From: Umbelopsis ramanniana AG
Taxonomy: Eukaryota; Mucoromycota; Umbelopsidomycetes; Umbelopsidales; Umbelopsidaceae
Length of the DNA: 64,000 nucleotides
Assembly: GCF_025399195.1 (NCBI RefSeq)
Contig: NW_026252097.1
Location: 62,001 to 126,000 of the forward strand
Direction: 5' to 3'
Under the pieces are notes generated by a model, which was not told where the DNA came from, searched no databases, and saw only the letters and a list, made by a program, of their open reading frames with translations. The position numbers were made by a program, and so were the translations under genes. Within the stretch, counting starts at the first letter, position 1, and every line of letters begins with the position of its first letter. Of this stretch, positions 53,948 to 64,000 are shown piece after piece.

Positions 53948-54649
53948 ATGCTGAGTCGATTGTTCCTGCAAAGTCGCGCAACCACGTTATCTGTATCATA
54001 CAGACGACTTGCTGTCGTTCAGCTTCGTACATACAAGCGTCCTACTCCGGCGGCAGCTCCTCCATTACCTAGCTCCAGCATTTCACCCGCCAGTAATGCC
54101 CAGCCCACGGCTCCTCCAGCCAAAAAGCTCGGTCGCCAACGACGCGACGAAGAGATCACCGCGAGATTTATCACCCTTGTCGATGAGAATGGCGCTGTCC
54201 ATCGCGATGTTCGCTTGAAGCAGATTTTAGGCAACTTAGATCGCCAATCGTTCTTTCTAGTTGAAGTCGATCCCCAAGCTGAACCTCACCCAGTGTGTCG
54301 AATTACACCTAAAAAGGCGGTATTTGAGAAAACCAAGGCTGCCAAAAGACAGAATACCGCGCGGCCCGAAGCTGTGCTCAAGGAAGTGACGTTTGGTTGG
54401 AACGTGTCCCCGCACGACATGGGACATAAGCTCAGCAAGGCAGAACAATTCCTTGCCAAGGGCAACAAGGTTAAAATCGAAGTGGTGGCGAAGAAAGGCC
54501 AGCAGAGAATGCCCAGGGATGCGCAAGAAGCTGTGATCGAGAAGATTGTTTCTCAACTCAAGCCGTTCTCAAAAGCCATGAAAAACCCTAGCTTTGTGCA
54601 AGGCGCAACGTGCATCATTGTGTTTGAAGGCAAAGCTGCAACTGAATAG
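53948..54649 (+). CDS. Mitochondrial translation initiation factor IF-3
   Basis: An intronless 233-residue protein from the ATG at 53948. The start MLSRLFLQSRATTLSVSYRR is an Arg/Ser-rich mitochondrial targeting sequence without acidic residues, followed by an Ala/Pro linker. The N-domain reads DEEITARFITLVDENGAVHR, and the C-domain KEVTFGWNVSPHDMGHKLSK, FLAKGNKVKIEVVAKKGQQ, the IF3-C pattern that binds near the P site of the small subunit. Mitochondrial IF-3 proofreads initiator tRNA and keeps ribosomal subunits apart. Bacterial IF-3 is about 180 residues; the extra length is the presequence and linker. Yeast Aim23 is the counterpart. Confidence 0.92.
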   Translation: MLSRLFLQSRATTLSVSYRRLAVVQLRTYKRPTPAAAPPLPSSSISPASNAQPTAPPAKKLGRQRRDEEITARFITLVDENGAVHRDVRLKQILGNLDRQSFFLVEVDPQAEPHPVCRITPKKAVFEKTKAAKRQNTARPEAVLKEVTFGWNVSPHDMGHKLSKAEQFLAKGNKVKIEVVAKKGQQRMPRDAQEAVIEKIVSQLKPFSKAMKNPSFVQGATCIIVFEGKAATE

Positions 54650-54871
54650 AACTCTCCTTTTGTATAATGCCACCCATCTATCTTGTTTCTTCCCTCCTCA
54701 TGTTTTCACGCAAAGAAAAAAAAATGATAATGTACAGTTAGGCGGCAGTGTTTAATTTATGGGGTTGGATGCGGACTAAATTATGCGAGAGGGTATGCGA
54801 CGTGTCTATTGAGGTGGAGTGGTTTACATTGCTGGATTAAATTAATTGTATAACTTTTCTTTCAAATGTCC

Positions 54872-56642
54872 TATTCAAAGGCGTTCATGAATGTTCCTTG
54901 CATGCTCCTTGCTGTTCGTTGAAAGAAGTTGGGTTCTGCCAAATTCATATCACCCAACAGAGGTTCAAGCCCGGTTGGATTCTAAAAGATCAAAGGGAAT
55001 TAGCGTTGATGCAAAGGCGATGTAAAAAAATACCATAGGCTTACCTCTCGCGGGAAAAATCGTTGTGGGGAGAAATCCCACTCAGGTTGCTGATCTCTTT
55101 GGGTATAATGGCTGGGAAGGGGGTTTCTTAAGGCGGGTTTCGGTTCAGCCACCGATGCTGTCGGTTGAGAGGCAAGGTCTTCATCCCAGTCAAAATCATA
55201 AGGCCGAGAAGATTGTTTGGCGATTTCGCGTCGTCTTTCTTCCTGGATGATTTGGATTTTTTCAAACAGGCTGGGATGTTTGAGCACCTCAAGGATGCTA
55301 AGGGAATAAGGTAAGAGCTGAAAGAAAAAAGGAAAATTGTTAGCTCGCATTTCTAGACACTTTCGAGAAATACACCAAGCAGACTTACTGATACGCTGAG
55401 TATAAACAAGATTATGCTCAGCCGTGTAAAATCAGTTGTCGTACCATATAACAAGGCCAAAACAGTCGCCAAGCGGAATGCGAAGAGAGCAATTTGTATA
55501 CCCTATCGTAGCGTACCTCAGTTAGTCATAAATACGATTTAGAAGTTGGACGTTCTCATAACACTCACCATATACGTCTTTTGACGAGGAATGAATTTTC
55601 CTGTGTACCCATACACTTCCATTTGGTATGGATGCCAGAAGATCCACCACGCGGAAGCCACAGAGACAAGCAGGGCAATGATCGAAGGTGGAACAGTATA
55701 CGACCATCCAATGGGCAAAATCGAAGTAACGCTGGATGGCATGAACACATATTCCGTATCCTGTAAGAGTTCGACGGTATCCTTTGGCCATATAGTGGCT
55801 CTCATTGAAAGGAGGATGGTGGTAATGTGAAGAGCGCAAAACAAGATGCCCTGGATATAGAAATTGCGTTTGGCTTGTTGTCTACTAGGAATAGCCATCA
55901 CTGGCTTTGAATGTAGCTGCTGCCGACAACGATCGATCATGAGTGACTTTGCGACTTTATCTCTTTCGCCAATGATGTTGTCCACTTTCTGCTGGCATGT
56001 CGAACAAAGTGGGTACCTCTCCTCCAATTTTCTTTTGAATACATTTGCATGCTGAAGATAATCCTTGTCCTAACAATGGTTCACTGTGTGAGAAGTTATC
56101 ACGGATACTGATTGTCCATTTCTTACTATCTTACATTGTCTTCAGGGTCATAGGATGTTACATAGGCAAGAATGCGCTGTTGTGCCAGGTCGCAGTTTGA
56201 ACATAGGACGTCGGTTGAGGTTTTGGCAGACGGTCGTCGTGACACTCGGCCTGGACGAAGCAAAAAATTAATACGGATAATAGCACAGGTGATGGCGATG
56301 GATGGATGATCTTACTTTGCTGATTGAGTGTGGGATCCTTCATTTCTGGTATAGAGTCGATCAGCTCTCCTGCCTGCAGAGCACAAACAGAACCATTAAT
56401 GCTCTACGCTAAGCGAGATAATATGATAGCTCTTCGCTTACCTTGTTCCTGACATTCAAGCTGTCACACACTGGACATTTCCATCGCTCAACGTTCTCAA
56501 GTCCATTCACAGGCAAAAACACATTGTGGTTGCAGTACCAACAGTTAACCAATGTTGGAATAGACGATCCGGCTCTGGTAATGAAGAATACTACAGCTAC
56601 GCCGAATACAAAGAGCAGTATAAAACCTAACAGAGGGCCCAT
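54872..56642 (-). CDS. Ima1/TMEM201-like inner nuclear membrane protein
   Basis: Several exons from the ATG at 56642. It starts with an anchor, MGPLLGFILLFVFGVAVVFF, then CWYCNHNVFLPVNGLENVER and KCPVCDSLN, the first zinc-binding pair of the Ima1 N-terminal domain. The next exons hold VLCSNCDLAQQRILAYVTSY and YPLCSTCQQKVDNIIGERDK, completing further CxxC pairs. Hydrophobic helices follow (GILFCALHITTILLSMRATI, SIIALLVSVASAWWIFWHP, and more up to PYSLSILEVLKHP), ending in a cytosolic/nucleoplasmic tail. Ima1 and human TMEM201/Samp1 link chromatin or the cytoskeleton to the nuclear envelope. Exon ends were placed by eye; the family call is firm from the CxxC spacing and topology. Confidence 0.82.
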
Positions 56643-56820
56643 TTCAGCAACCCTACAGACTGAAGGAAATGAATCACAGGCGAGGACACCTTCCACTTTT
56701 TTTTTTTTTTTGGGTGAGCTTTCACAGAGAATTTTTTTTACCATAAAAATGGCTAGAAAATGACCATGTGCGCCGAAAAGGGGATGTTCACGGTTCACCT
56801 CAGTTCACTTTACATTCGTC
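56643..56820. promoter_or_regulatory. Divergent promoter, Ima1-like / GDP-fucose transporter
   Basis: 178 bp between start codons. It contains a T14 run at about 56697-56711 and an AATTTTTTTTACC tract near 56730, both poly(dA:dT) tracts of the type that keep nucleosomes away in fungal promoters. Confidence 0.5.
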
Positions 56821-58109
56821 ATGGCTGCTCGCGACATTGAAATGTCTCGAGTCGACGAAGATCGCGAGGCCTTCCTACCTGCACCAGCACAGCAGAGAAG
56901 AACAACCGAGCCTCAATATCCTCCTGCTTTAGTGGCCGTAGTCGTTGCTTTTTACTTTATCATATCGCTCGCTGTGGTATTTCTCAACAAGTTCATTCTG
57001 AGCTCGTCTGAGTACAAGTTCCCTTACCCACTGTTTGTCACTTGGTTTCAACTACTGGTCGCATTGGGTCTACTGGTTGCCTGGGCCAAACTTGGACAAT
57101 AGTAAGAAAACTCTTGGTTGGCTTGAGGCGGTGTCAACGTGCGCCACTTTGATTGATGGTGGATGATTACTGACTGCAAGTCCACATTTTTTTGCCGATA
57201 GTAAAAAGGCTTTCAGCATCATTCCTCCTTATGAATTCGACCTTAGCATTGCCAAACGGGTGGCCCCACTGACAGTGGTGTATGTTCTCATGTTGGCCTT
57301 CAATAATCTGTGCCTACAATATGTCGAAGTCACGTTTTACCAGGTTGCAAGGTCTTTATCCATCCACTTTTCTATTTTATTCACCTATTTAATTTTGGGT
57401 AAGAAAACCTCCACAGCTGCTATTGGGGCCTGTGGTATTGTTTTCTTAGGTTTTGTCGTTGGCTCTTATGGTGAAATCAACTTTTCTTGGGAGGGCCTTA
57501 TTTATGGCGTCGGCTCGTCTGCCTTTGTAGCGCTGTATGGAATTTATGTGCAGAAGAGTCTTGCCATTGTGGACAATAATCAATGGCGCTTACTACACTA
57601 CAACACCACACTGGCCATCTTGATCCTGCTGCCAGTGGTCATGTTGTCTGGTGAAGTATCCGAGATCCTTGACAATGTTCAGTTCTTGGGCGATATTGGC
57701 TTCTGGGTTTTGATGGTAAGCTTACGATTTTTTCCAAAAAGACAGTTGCCAAGACTTTGTAAATCTAATATAGTTTGTGTCAGACGTTTACTGCTGCCAC
57801 TGGATTTGGAATCAATATCGCCATGTTCCTGCAAGTCAAATACACATCGGCCCTGACTAACACTATTTCAGGCACTGCCAAGGCCTGTGTTCAGACCTTG
57901 CTTGCTGCCATGATCTTCCGCAATCCAATTTCTTTCATGGTAGGTATATTTTATTGGAATCAAAATAGCGGCTGTGTTGAATATGTAACGGTGGAGTCCA
58001 TGATCTCACGCTGCCACTGAATTTACAGAATGGTGTCGGTATCTTCCTTGCCCTATTCGGATCCGGCTATTATGGCTATGTTCGATACATGGAACGTATG
58101 ACAAAGTAA
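56821..58109 (+). CDS. GDP-fucose transporter, SLC35C1-like
   Basis: Four exons (56821-57101, 57202-57715, 57784-57939, 58029-58109; 1032 nt) encode 343 residues with about ten membrane helices. The first is YPPALVAVVVAFYFIISLAV. RVAPLTVVYVLMLAFNNLCL and YVEVTFYQVARSLSIHFSIL match the conserved FNNLCL..Y..V.FY..(G/A)RSL stretch of GDP-fucose transporters. NQWRLLHYNT and SALTNTISGTAKACVQTLLA match the WR..FYNN and LTHNVSGTAKAC motifs. Nucleotide-sugar antiporters of this kind move GDP-fucose into the Golgi in exchange for GMP. Fucose-containing wall polymers are known from Mucorales, which fits. A GDP-mannose transporter is less likely because it carries a GALNK motif, absent here. A (CCACT)4 tract follows the stop. 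Confidence 0.85.
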
Positions 58110-58120
58110 TGCACCCCCCT

Positions 58121-58140
58121 CCACTCCACTCCACTCCACT
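58121..58140. repeat. (CCACT)4 microsatellite in the 3' region of the GDP-fucose transporter gene
   Basis: Four exact 5-bp units, CCACT, begin 11 bp after the transporter stop codon. The tract is probably part of the 3' UTR and prone to length change. No coding effect. Confidence 0.85.
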
Positions 58141-58320
58141 CATTGAACTCCTCTGCTGTAAATTTTTTTTTTTGTTACACGCTGTGTGTGACACACAGAA
58201 CATTCGCAGATCGTTTCGGACCAATTGCATATCACACTCGACACCACATATCTCATAACTAAATCATCCAATCCCATTGCTTTTGACTCAACCATATTTA
58301 TTCAATGTGGTGGCTGTAGT

Positions 58321-59487
58321 TCAGATACTTAGTAATTTAGAACCAGTATACGTGAAACTAAGAAGACTGTCCGTTCCTTTATAAGTGGTTCCAAGGAAGA
58401 GAAGCTGAGCAAGTAATTTGAGGGCAATGCCAAAGCCGATAATGCTGCAAGCTTTGAGATAACCAATGTGCAAGAACACTGCGTAAAATAACATGTTGGT
58501 GGAAATTGAAGTGAGGCGTATGTTTCCAGAAACTCCTCTTACCAGATAAGGCCTCGATGTTGGAAGTAAGAACAATGATGCTGACTAGCCATGAGTACTC
58601 TAGCTGCTTATAATCCCAAATAACCATTAAGATCAACAGCATCTTTCCAAAGCTTGAAACGATCAGTGCCATAGTGATATAGTTATGTCTGGACCCAAGC
58701 GGTTAGTAAATGGGAGGCAGATCGTTACATAAAGAAACCAATGTACCTAATACTCTGGGATTTTTGTCCTCGGAACAGCCATCGAACAGCGATGTGAACT
58801 CCGAGATGAACAGCAACAAATTCTTTTTTTTTTTTTGGGGGGGGGGATGATGAGAAATATGAATTTACCAGGCAATGGTGGAACAAGACTGACCTATGAT
58901 ACACAGTAGAAGAATATACAAGTATTGATAAAACAGAGGTTGTTCCATGAATGTTGAATCTGATCCAGTGTAGTATTTCTCCAGTCTGAACCATTTAATA
59001 TCTGAAATGATTGATGCAAGATACGATGTGCGGTAGAAATGGCATGATCAGGTTGAGCGAGTGACAATCATTTTAAAAAAGGATACAGACTTCGAAAAGG
59101 ATTAGTAGTACAGCCAGCTTCATGATATTTGGCTGTAAATGGGATGGTATGAGAAACACAAGAAGATATCAGTTACCAAGGCTACATCACGTACCTCTAT
59201 GCTCTTTTCATCGGTGTAAGTGATGCGATTGAACAAAAGGTGTCTATAGACTTGTGGTTTATGCAATAGCATGTCGATAAATATGATGACAAAATCAAAT
59301 TCTATGTATTTATCGGCAAAGTGGTTGCACTTTTCCTAAGGTGATAGTGGGATGAGGCGGGTTGGATGGCAAGTGGGTTGGGCATGATCGGCAAACAACG
59401 TACACATGATGTAAGACGAATGTTCTCTTTGCTATATTCTGTGTAGAGAGTGGCAACTGGAGCATCGCATTCCACGCATATTGGCAT
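58321..59487 (-). CDS. ARV1: ARV1 lipid-homeostasis membrane protein
   Basis: About seven exons on the minus strand. The start MPICVECDAPVATLYTEYSK at 59487 and the next exon EKCNHFADKYIEFDFVIIFI give the ARV1 N-terminal zinc module (CxxC at residues 4-7, then C..EKC). LLHKPQVYRHLLFNR and the helix PNIMKLAVLLILFE follow, then later helices (ALIVSSFGKMLLILMVIWDY, NMLFYAVFLHIGYLKACSII) and the stop at 58321. ARV1 sits in the ER and Golgi and affects sterol and sphingolipid distribution and GPI-anchor synthesis. The motif spacing and topology match the family. Internal exon ends near 58860-59100 were placed by eye. A T12-G10 tract (58826-58847) lies in one intron. Confidence 0.87.
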
Positions 59488-59659
59488 TAGGGGGGGGGGA
59501 ATGGTATACTGGAGGTGGGAGATTGGATGCCCGATTTTGCCTGCCAAGGAATCAAGACAACCAAAAATATAAAACATGAAAAAATGAAGGACAGCTACCT
59601 TTCTCCTCCGACTGCGGTTAACCCATTCCTCTTCATACTCTTAAGAACATGTATATATC

Positions 59660-62251
59660 ATGTCAACAGCTATAAAACCAGCCAAGAAGAAAAATCCCTG
59701 TGAAGGTAAATGTCACTTTACATTGCTTCCATTCCCTCGTTTTAACGGCATCTAACGTTCGCCACTTTTTCGAATAGAGTGTCGAGAACACAAACGGAAA
59801 TGCACTTGTGAACAACCATGCGAGAGGTAACACCGTTAAACCGACTCAATTTACATCGATAGCTTTGTTACTAAATTCAGCGTTTGCTTGGCTTTTAGAT
59901 GCACCGCACTTGGCTTGAACTGCGTTTATGTTGTGGTGAACACTCCCCGGGATCAAGAGTATCTAATGCTCACCCGAAACATCGAAGCGCAAGTAGAACT
60001 GAAAGTTATTGAGGAACAGATCAACGACATGGAAACTGAATTGAAGCAGCTACGAAAGGGACAAAGTGGTTACGACCCTTCCAACATTCAATCGTACCCA
60101 TCACCTACATCGGACATTGATGCACGTGAAGACCACAAAAAGACCATGCAAGTGTATTCAGAAGATACAACGCAGAGTACCCAGCTGATTCGAATGGAAA
60201 ATAACGATCCAGCTAGAAACCCCCAACAGTTAATGGATGAAACTCTCCATGGAATTGGAGCTCAGCTTTATCAGATTGAAGATAATTCGTCCAACAAAGA
60301 AAATGAATGGGCCTTGACTATCACCAAAAAAGGCCTACGAATCGAAACCAACATAAAGAACATGGCTGATTTGATAGCACAAGTCAAAGTCATGAATTTT
60401 CAACTTGGCAATGTTGATAAGCCACCACTGTATTCACACCTTGTAAGCGAGCCCATAAATCCCACGCTGATGATTAAATTTGGCGAGAAGGCATGGATAA
60501 AAATTCTTGAAGGGAACAAAAAAGCCCTTCATCGATGTGTGGTATTCATGAAAGACCAAGCCTTACCCGATGTCAATCGAATACAATTGGCTCGACCTGA
60601 CGTATCGACCGCCATGACTGTACAACTTCTTCAGATCTACTTTTCTTGTCAGCACTTGAGACAAATGGCCATACACCGCAAAACGTTCCTCGACATGTTT
60701 TTCAAACCAAACGATGTGAAAGCACCTGTTTATGCCCTATGTGCCGCCATTGTCACTATGCGATGCAAGCATGTTCTGCAGGTTGTTCCTTATGAATCTC
60801 AACTTATCTATGGCGAATACTATTTCAACAAGGCCCGCCAGTTGTATAGCGAACAGTTCGATGAGATCTCCTTGGAAACATACTGTACCCTCATTTTTAT
60901 GACCATGTACAAGGCGACGATATTGCGGCCCGATGAAGGTGATAACTATCTGAATTTGGCAAACCGAATGGGCGAAGAGTTATTACCGCTATATTCACGG
61001 CCTGCCTCTCCGTCTCCCGGGAGTAAACAAGGTGATGATGTCGGGTTACGAACTTTCACCTTGTCTGGAGAAGCTGAGATGTTCAAGCGTTTGCTGCGAA
61101 CTTGCAAACAGCTTGCCTTCCGGTTGTTTTTATTGAAGCAGCCTTCTCATCTTGGTCCTCCTCCAAAGCATTTTCAAGGCCACGGACCAGGTCCACACCG
61201 TATGTCCCACAGAATGAAGGGCGATCCTGCTGATAGATATCCTCACCACCAAGGTGTCCATCCTCGCTCGTTGTTACTATCTTGTTGCCTGGACGAAACA
61301 CCCATTGAACTTCGATATATACAACAATCAAAGTACATGGCTCTCCACAGAGAAACCATTCACACCGTAATGGCATCGGTTTTTCCTCACATTCACGACA
61401 CATTGTCGTCCACCTTTGTTATCGCCACCATTACATCGTTCGATCAAAGCATGCGAAATTGGTATTATCAAACCCTTCCTCAGGAATTGCGTATCGCCTT
61501 ACCACTTTTTGATGATACTATCAGCGACACGACGCTTATAGAAGCGGTCTCATTTGATCGCATCCGTGATTCGGTTCCTTTGACCCTCCTTATTACGTTT
61601 TACACGGAATTCATAGTCGTGATGAAGAAATTGCTTCCAAGGATACCACAGTACGATGACAGTCACCTCAGTTTTGGAGTGATGAGTCAGGAAACCGATG
61701 AAGAACGCCAGAAACGCAAGGAAAAAAAGAAGCAGAAGCGACGAAAAGTGTTCCGACATCTTATCAACGAATACAATTTGAATATGACCGAAGAACAACT
61801 GCACGAATTCTATCATCAGCAATTCGATCTCCCTCACGACTTCCAGATTGAAGCGCAAGACAAGTGTACCAGGGCCGCCAATCTAGCGGTCCGACTTCTT
61901 GAACAACTGACGAACTCCTCATTCTCCTGTCATTTTGATTTACCCACCCTCATGTGCACTTGGGATATGCATCTACGCAACTCCAGGTTGGGACATGCCA
62001 GAATTGACCAACCTGACGGTATTGTCGACCCCAAAGTCACTCGCCAAGCCCGCCATCATTTGGTCCGCTGCTTAGCCATCATGCGACGAGGATTTCTCTA
62101 CAACACGGCGGAGCGCGAGTTATGGAAACACTATCAGCTAATGGAGCAGGATCTTCTACGAGAGCTGAGCCTTGATCCCGCCTTCAAAGTGTCATCTGGC
62201 CCGGAGCCAGAGTTTCATATCGGCCATTCCGTGAACACCTTTGCCACCTAA
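59660..62251 (+). CDS. Zn(II)2Cys6 transcription factor
   Basis: Three exons (59660-59705, 59778-59826, 59899-62251; 2448 nt) give 815 residues. The DNA-binding cluster is split over all three exons and reads C-EE-C-REHKRK-C-TCEQP-C-ER-C-TALGLN-C, that is CX2CX6CX5CX2CX6C, with the basic patch between cysteines 2 and 3. A short coil follows (VELKVIEEQINDMETELKQL), the usual dimerisation element. The central 500 residues, with helices such as LLQIYFSCQHLRQMAIHRKT and VYALCAAIVTMRCKHVLQ, have the layout of the fungal-specific transcription factor domain (middle homology region). Basic KRKEKKKQKRRK near residue 622 could be a nuclear signal. The target and effector are unknown. The neighbouring minus-strand gene is close (177 bp). 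Confidence 0.85.
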
Positions 62252-62428
62252 GTGTCCACACTGTTGTTTTTTTATTATTAGAGTTTCCCCCCACATCTAT
62301 GCTTTTCTTCGTGTCAATTGCTCTTAATACCTTTGATCCCCACCTCTCTGCCATATAATAAATGTCCAATGACTGGATAAAAAAAAACCATAATTTTTAT
62401 TTACATGGAGACCTTCAGTACCACACAG

Positions 62429-64000
62429 CTACGTATCGGAATTAGCACGCACTACCATGTTTTTCAAAAACTTTTGTAGCACAAATCGCATTCGGGATGG
62501 AGTGGCTTTGGGAGAATATTTCTGGAGTCGGTACTGTATGCACCTTGACACCAAGTCCTTTGACTGGAACTGCTGCTGCTGTTGACGTCGTTGATGCTGC
62601 TCCAGCTGGTCTCCGCGGTACAACGGCGAGCTATGAAGCAAATCTCCTCGTTTTGGGAGTAGAACGGATGTCGCAGGTCGACTGTAATAGAAACTAGGCG
62701 ACATCCAATTTGCGTGCAAGTTCTTCTGCGTTGACGCCGAGTACCATGAAGGCGACATCGACATACTCGGCAAAATAGTGTTAATGGACGATGGTTGATA
62801 GATGGGAGGAGGTGGTGGCGGTGCGTGGTAGAGGGGTAAGGAGGATAGTGATGGCAAGGCGTGTGATCCAGAGGAAGTGCTGGCGACGCTATTGTTGCTG
62901 TGGGGTGGGGTTGCGGGAGGAGAATGAGTGGGAGCGGGGGAGGAAGGCACAGACGAAGATGGTGTGGAGCTTGGTGAGAATTGATGGAAGGATGAGTTTT
63001 GTGAGTATTCGGGAGGAATAATGTCTAGCGTCACTGCGCCAGACTCGTGTAAGAACTGCAATGTGTGAAGAATTTCCGGTACTGTAAGGAAGAAGAACGT
63101 AACATAACGAACAAGGAATGAGTAAAAGTGCTTTTGGGTTATGTTGTATGCTTACTTAAGCGAGACTTACAATGCGTGTACTCCAAGAATGAACGGTTCT
63201 TAAACGTCTTTTTCTCCTTCATTCGATTAACGATCTTGGTCCAATAGTTGGTACGTTCCTTCCAGTACGGCCAGCCATACTGCATTAAAACAAGAATATT
63301 GCCTGCTTTTTCGTCCCATCGTATAGCTGCATCCAAGGAGGCCATGCCGCCACGATGTTCGCTTTCATAGTCATGACCGACAATAAGATGTTTGATGCAA
63401 CGTGCTACCAGTGCCTGCTGGGTTAACCGCATCAATCCAAACCCTTGCTGGCCAAATGTATCGATAGCTCGGTTACAGTTTGCTTCATCAAGAGCAAAGT
63501 CTTCTTCGGTAAGGCCTCTTGTAATTGGAAACACCGAGAGGATGATGGCGATTTCCAGCGTAGATTGCTATCATGTAACAGAAGACAAAGTTAGAAACCC
63601 AGCAGACTGAAAACTTCCCGGCATTCTTTGACCTACCTGGATATTTCCAACAAGAAGATAAATGATTCCAATGTTATATAACACTCTAAATGCCAGCATA
63701 AATGGTATATCCAGCTCGTGCACAGCATTTGTAAGAATAGCGGCTTTTTCTTTGGATCGCTGGGTTTCGATGCGGTCACACAGCGACTGAGAAAGCTTTA
63801 GTGCCTTGGCCAAGTTGCCTGGGGTCGAAGCCGCTGACAGAGCAATATCACTTCGCAAGAGTATAATAGAGTTGTATACATCGAACGGTAATTCAAAGAA
63901 CTCAATGACCTTAGACAACTCATCTTCCCAATCGGCCAAAATAACGTTCTTATTGACTGAAAGTTCGTTCCACATGGACTCCAGGTATTCCAAGGACGCA
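62429..64000 (-). CDS. Unknown protein, 5' end beyond the window
   Basis: The 3' part of a minus-strand gene, open at 64000 (reading ASLEYLESMWNELSVNKNVI). Exons near 64000-63637, 63570-63170 and 63084-62429 join in frame. The first two exons are helical, with FFELPFDVYNSIILLRSDIA, FGQQGFGLMRLTQQALVARC, GMASLDAAIRWDEKAGNILV and QYGWPYWKERTNYWTKIVNR. The last is Ser/Pro-rich (SSTPSSSVPSSPAPTHS, PPPPPPIYQPS) with a poly-Gln stretch and ends in a basic segment. I do not recognise the domain. The helical part followed by a low-complexity tail is common for fungal regulators, but this is not enough to name it. Confidence 0.6.

Overview
The window is nuclear DNA from a fungus. Most genes carry several short introns (about 50-175 bp, GT...AG, often with a CTAAC-type branch site), genes lie close together on both strands, and many products are fungal (Bud6/Aip3, a Zn(II)2Cys6 regulator, a Kre9-like wall protein, Ima1, MIC10). 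Nicastrin and a GDP-fucose transporter are absent from yeasts and most Dikarya. Their presence, with long A/T homopolymers in introns and spacers, points to an early-diverging lineage, most likely Mucoromycota. That placement is inference; no rRNA or mitochondrial sequence is present to confirm it.

Layout. 1-4.5 kb is sparse: a decayed copy of a Clr2-like exon, an unrecognised acidic ORF, the intact Clr2-like gene, then about 2 kb with nothing recognisable. 4.5-16 kb is dense: ankyrin protein, telobox Myb protein, VAMP7-type R-SNARE, Nup120/160, a centrin-like EF-hand protein, MIC10 and a small membrane protein. 16.5-22.6 kb holds oxidoreductases: a 2OG-Fe(II) oxygenase, an old-yellow-enzyme relative and two tandem ketopantoate reductases. 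22.7-33.2 kb holds an RCC1-repeat protein, a GRIP golgin, ORC2 with an AT-hook array, SMU1 and tRNA-Thr(CGT). 33.4-46.5 kb is looser: a 661-residue unknown membrane protein, a KH-like RNA-binding candidate, a double GNAT enzyme, a bHLH factor, a P450 and a Kre9-like GPI protein. 46.6-64 kb is dense: Bud6, an unknown Ser-rich protein, nicastrin, mitochondrial IF-3, Ima1/TMEM201, GDP-fucose transporter, ARV1, a Zn-cluster regulator and the 3' part of an unknown gene running off the right edge.

How the genes relate. This is mainly a housekeeping segment, not one pathway. Several products act in the secretory and endomembrane system (R-SNARE, golgin, nucleotide-sugar transporter, ARV1, nicastrin, Ima1, Nup160), but nothing shows co-regulation beyond short divergent promoters: ketopantoate reductase/RCC1, ORC2/SMU1, nicastrin/IF-3 and Ima1/GDP-fucose transporter. 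The most unusual points are six near-identical RGRPPK AT-hooks in ORC2, a fungal nicastrin that keeps the conserved Glu, a frameshifted partial duplicate of a silencing-factor exon, two adjacent genes whose first coding exon is only the ATG, and the unknown 661-residue membrane protein. Exon joins were made by eye. For Nup160, Bud6, the telobox gene, the bHLH gene, the Kre9-like gene, the GDP-fucose transporter, the Zn-cluster gene and the 2OG oxygenase, the summed exon lengths keep the reading frame.
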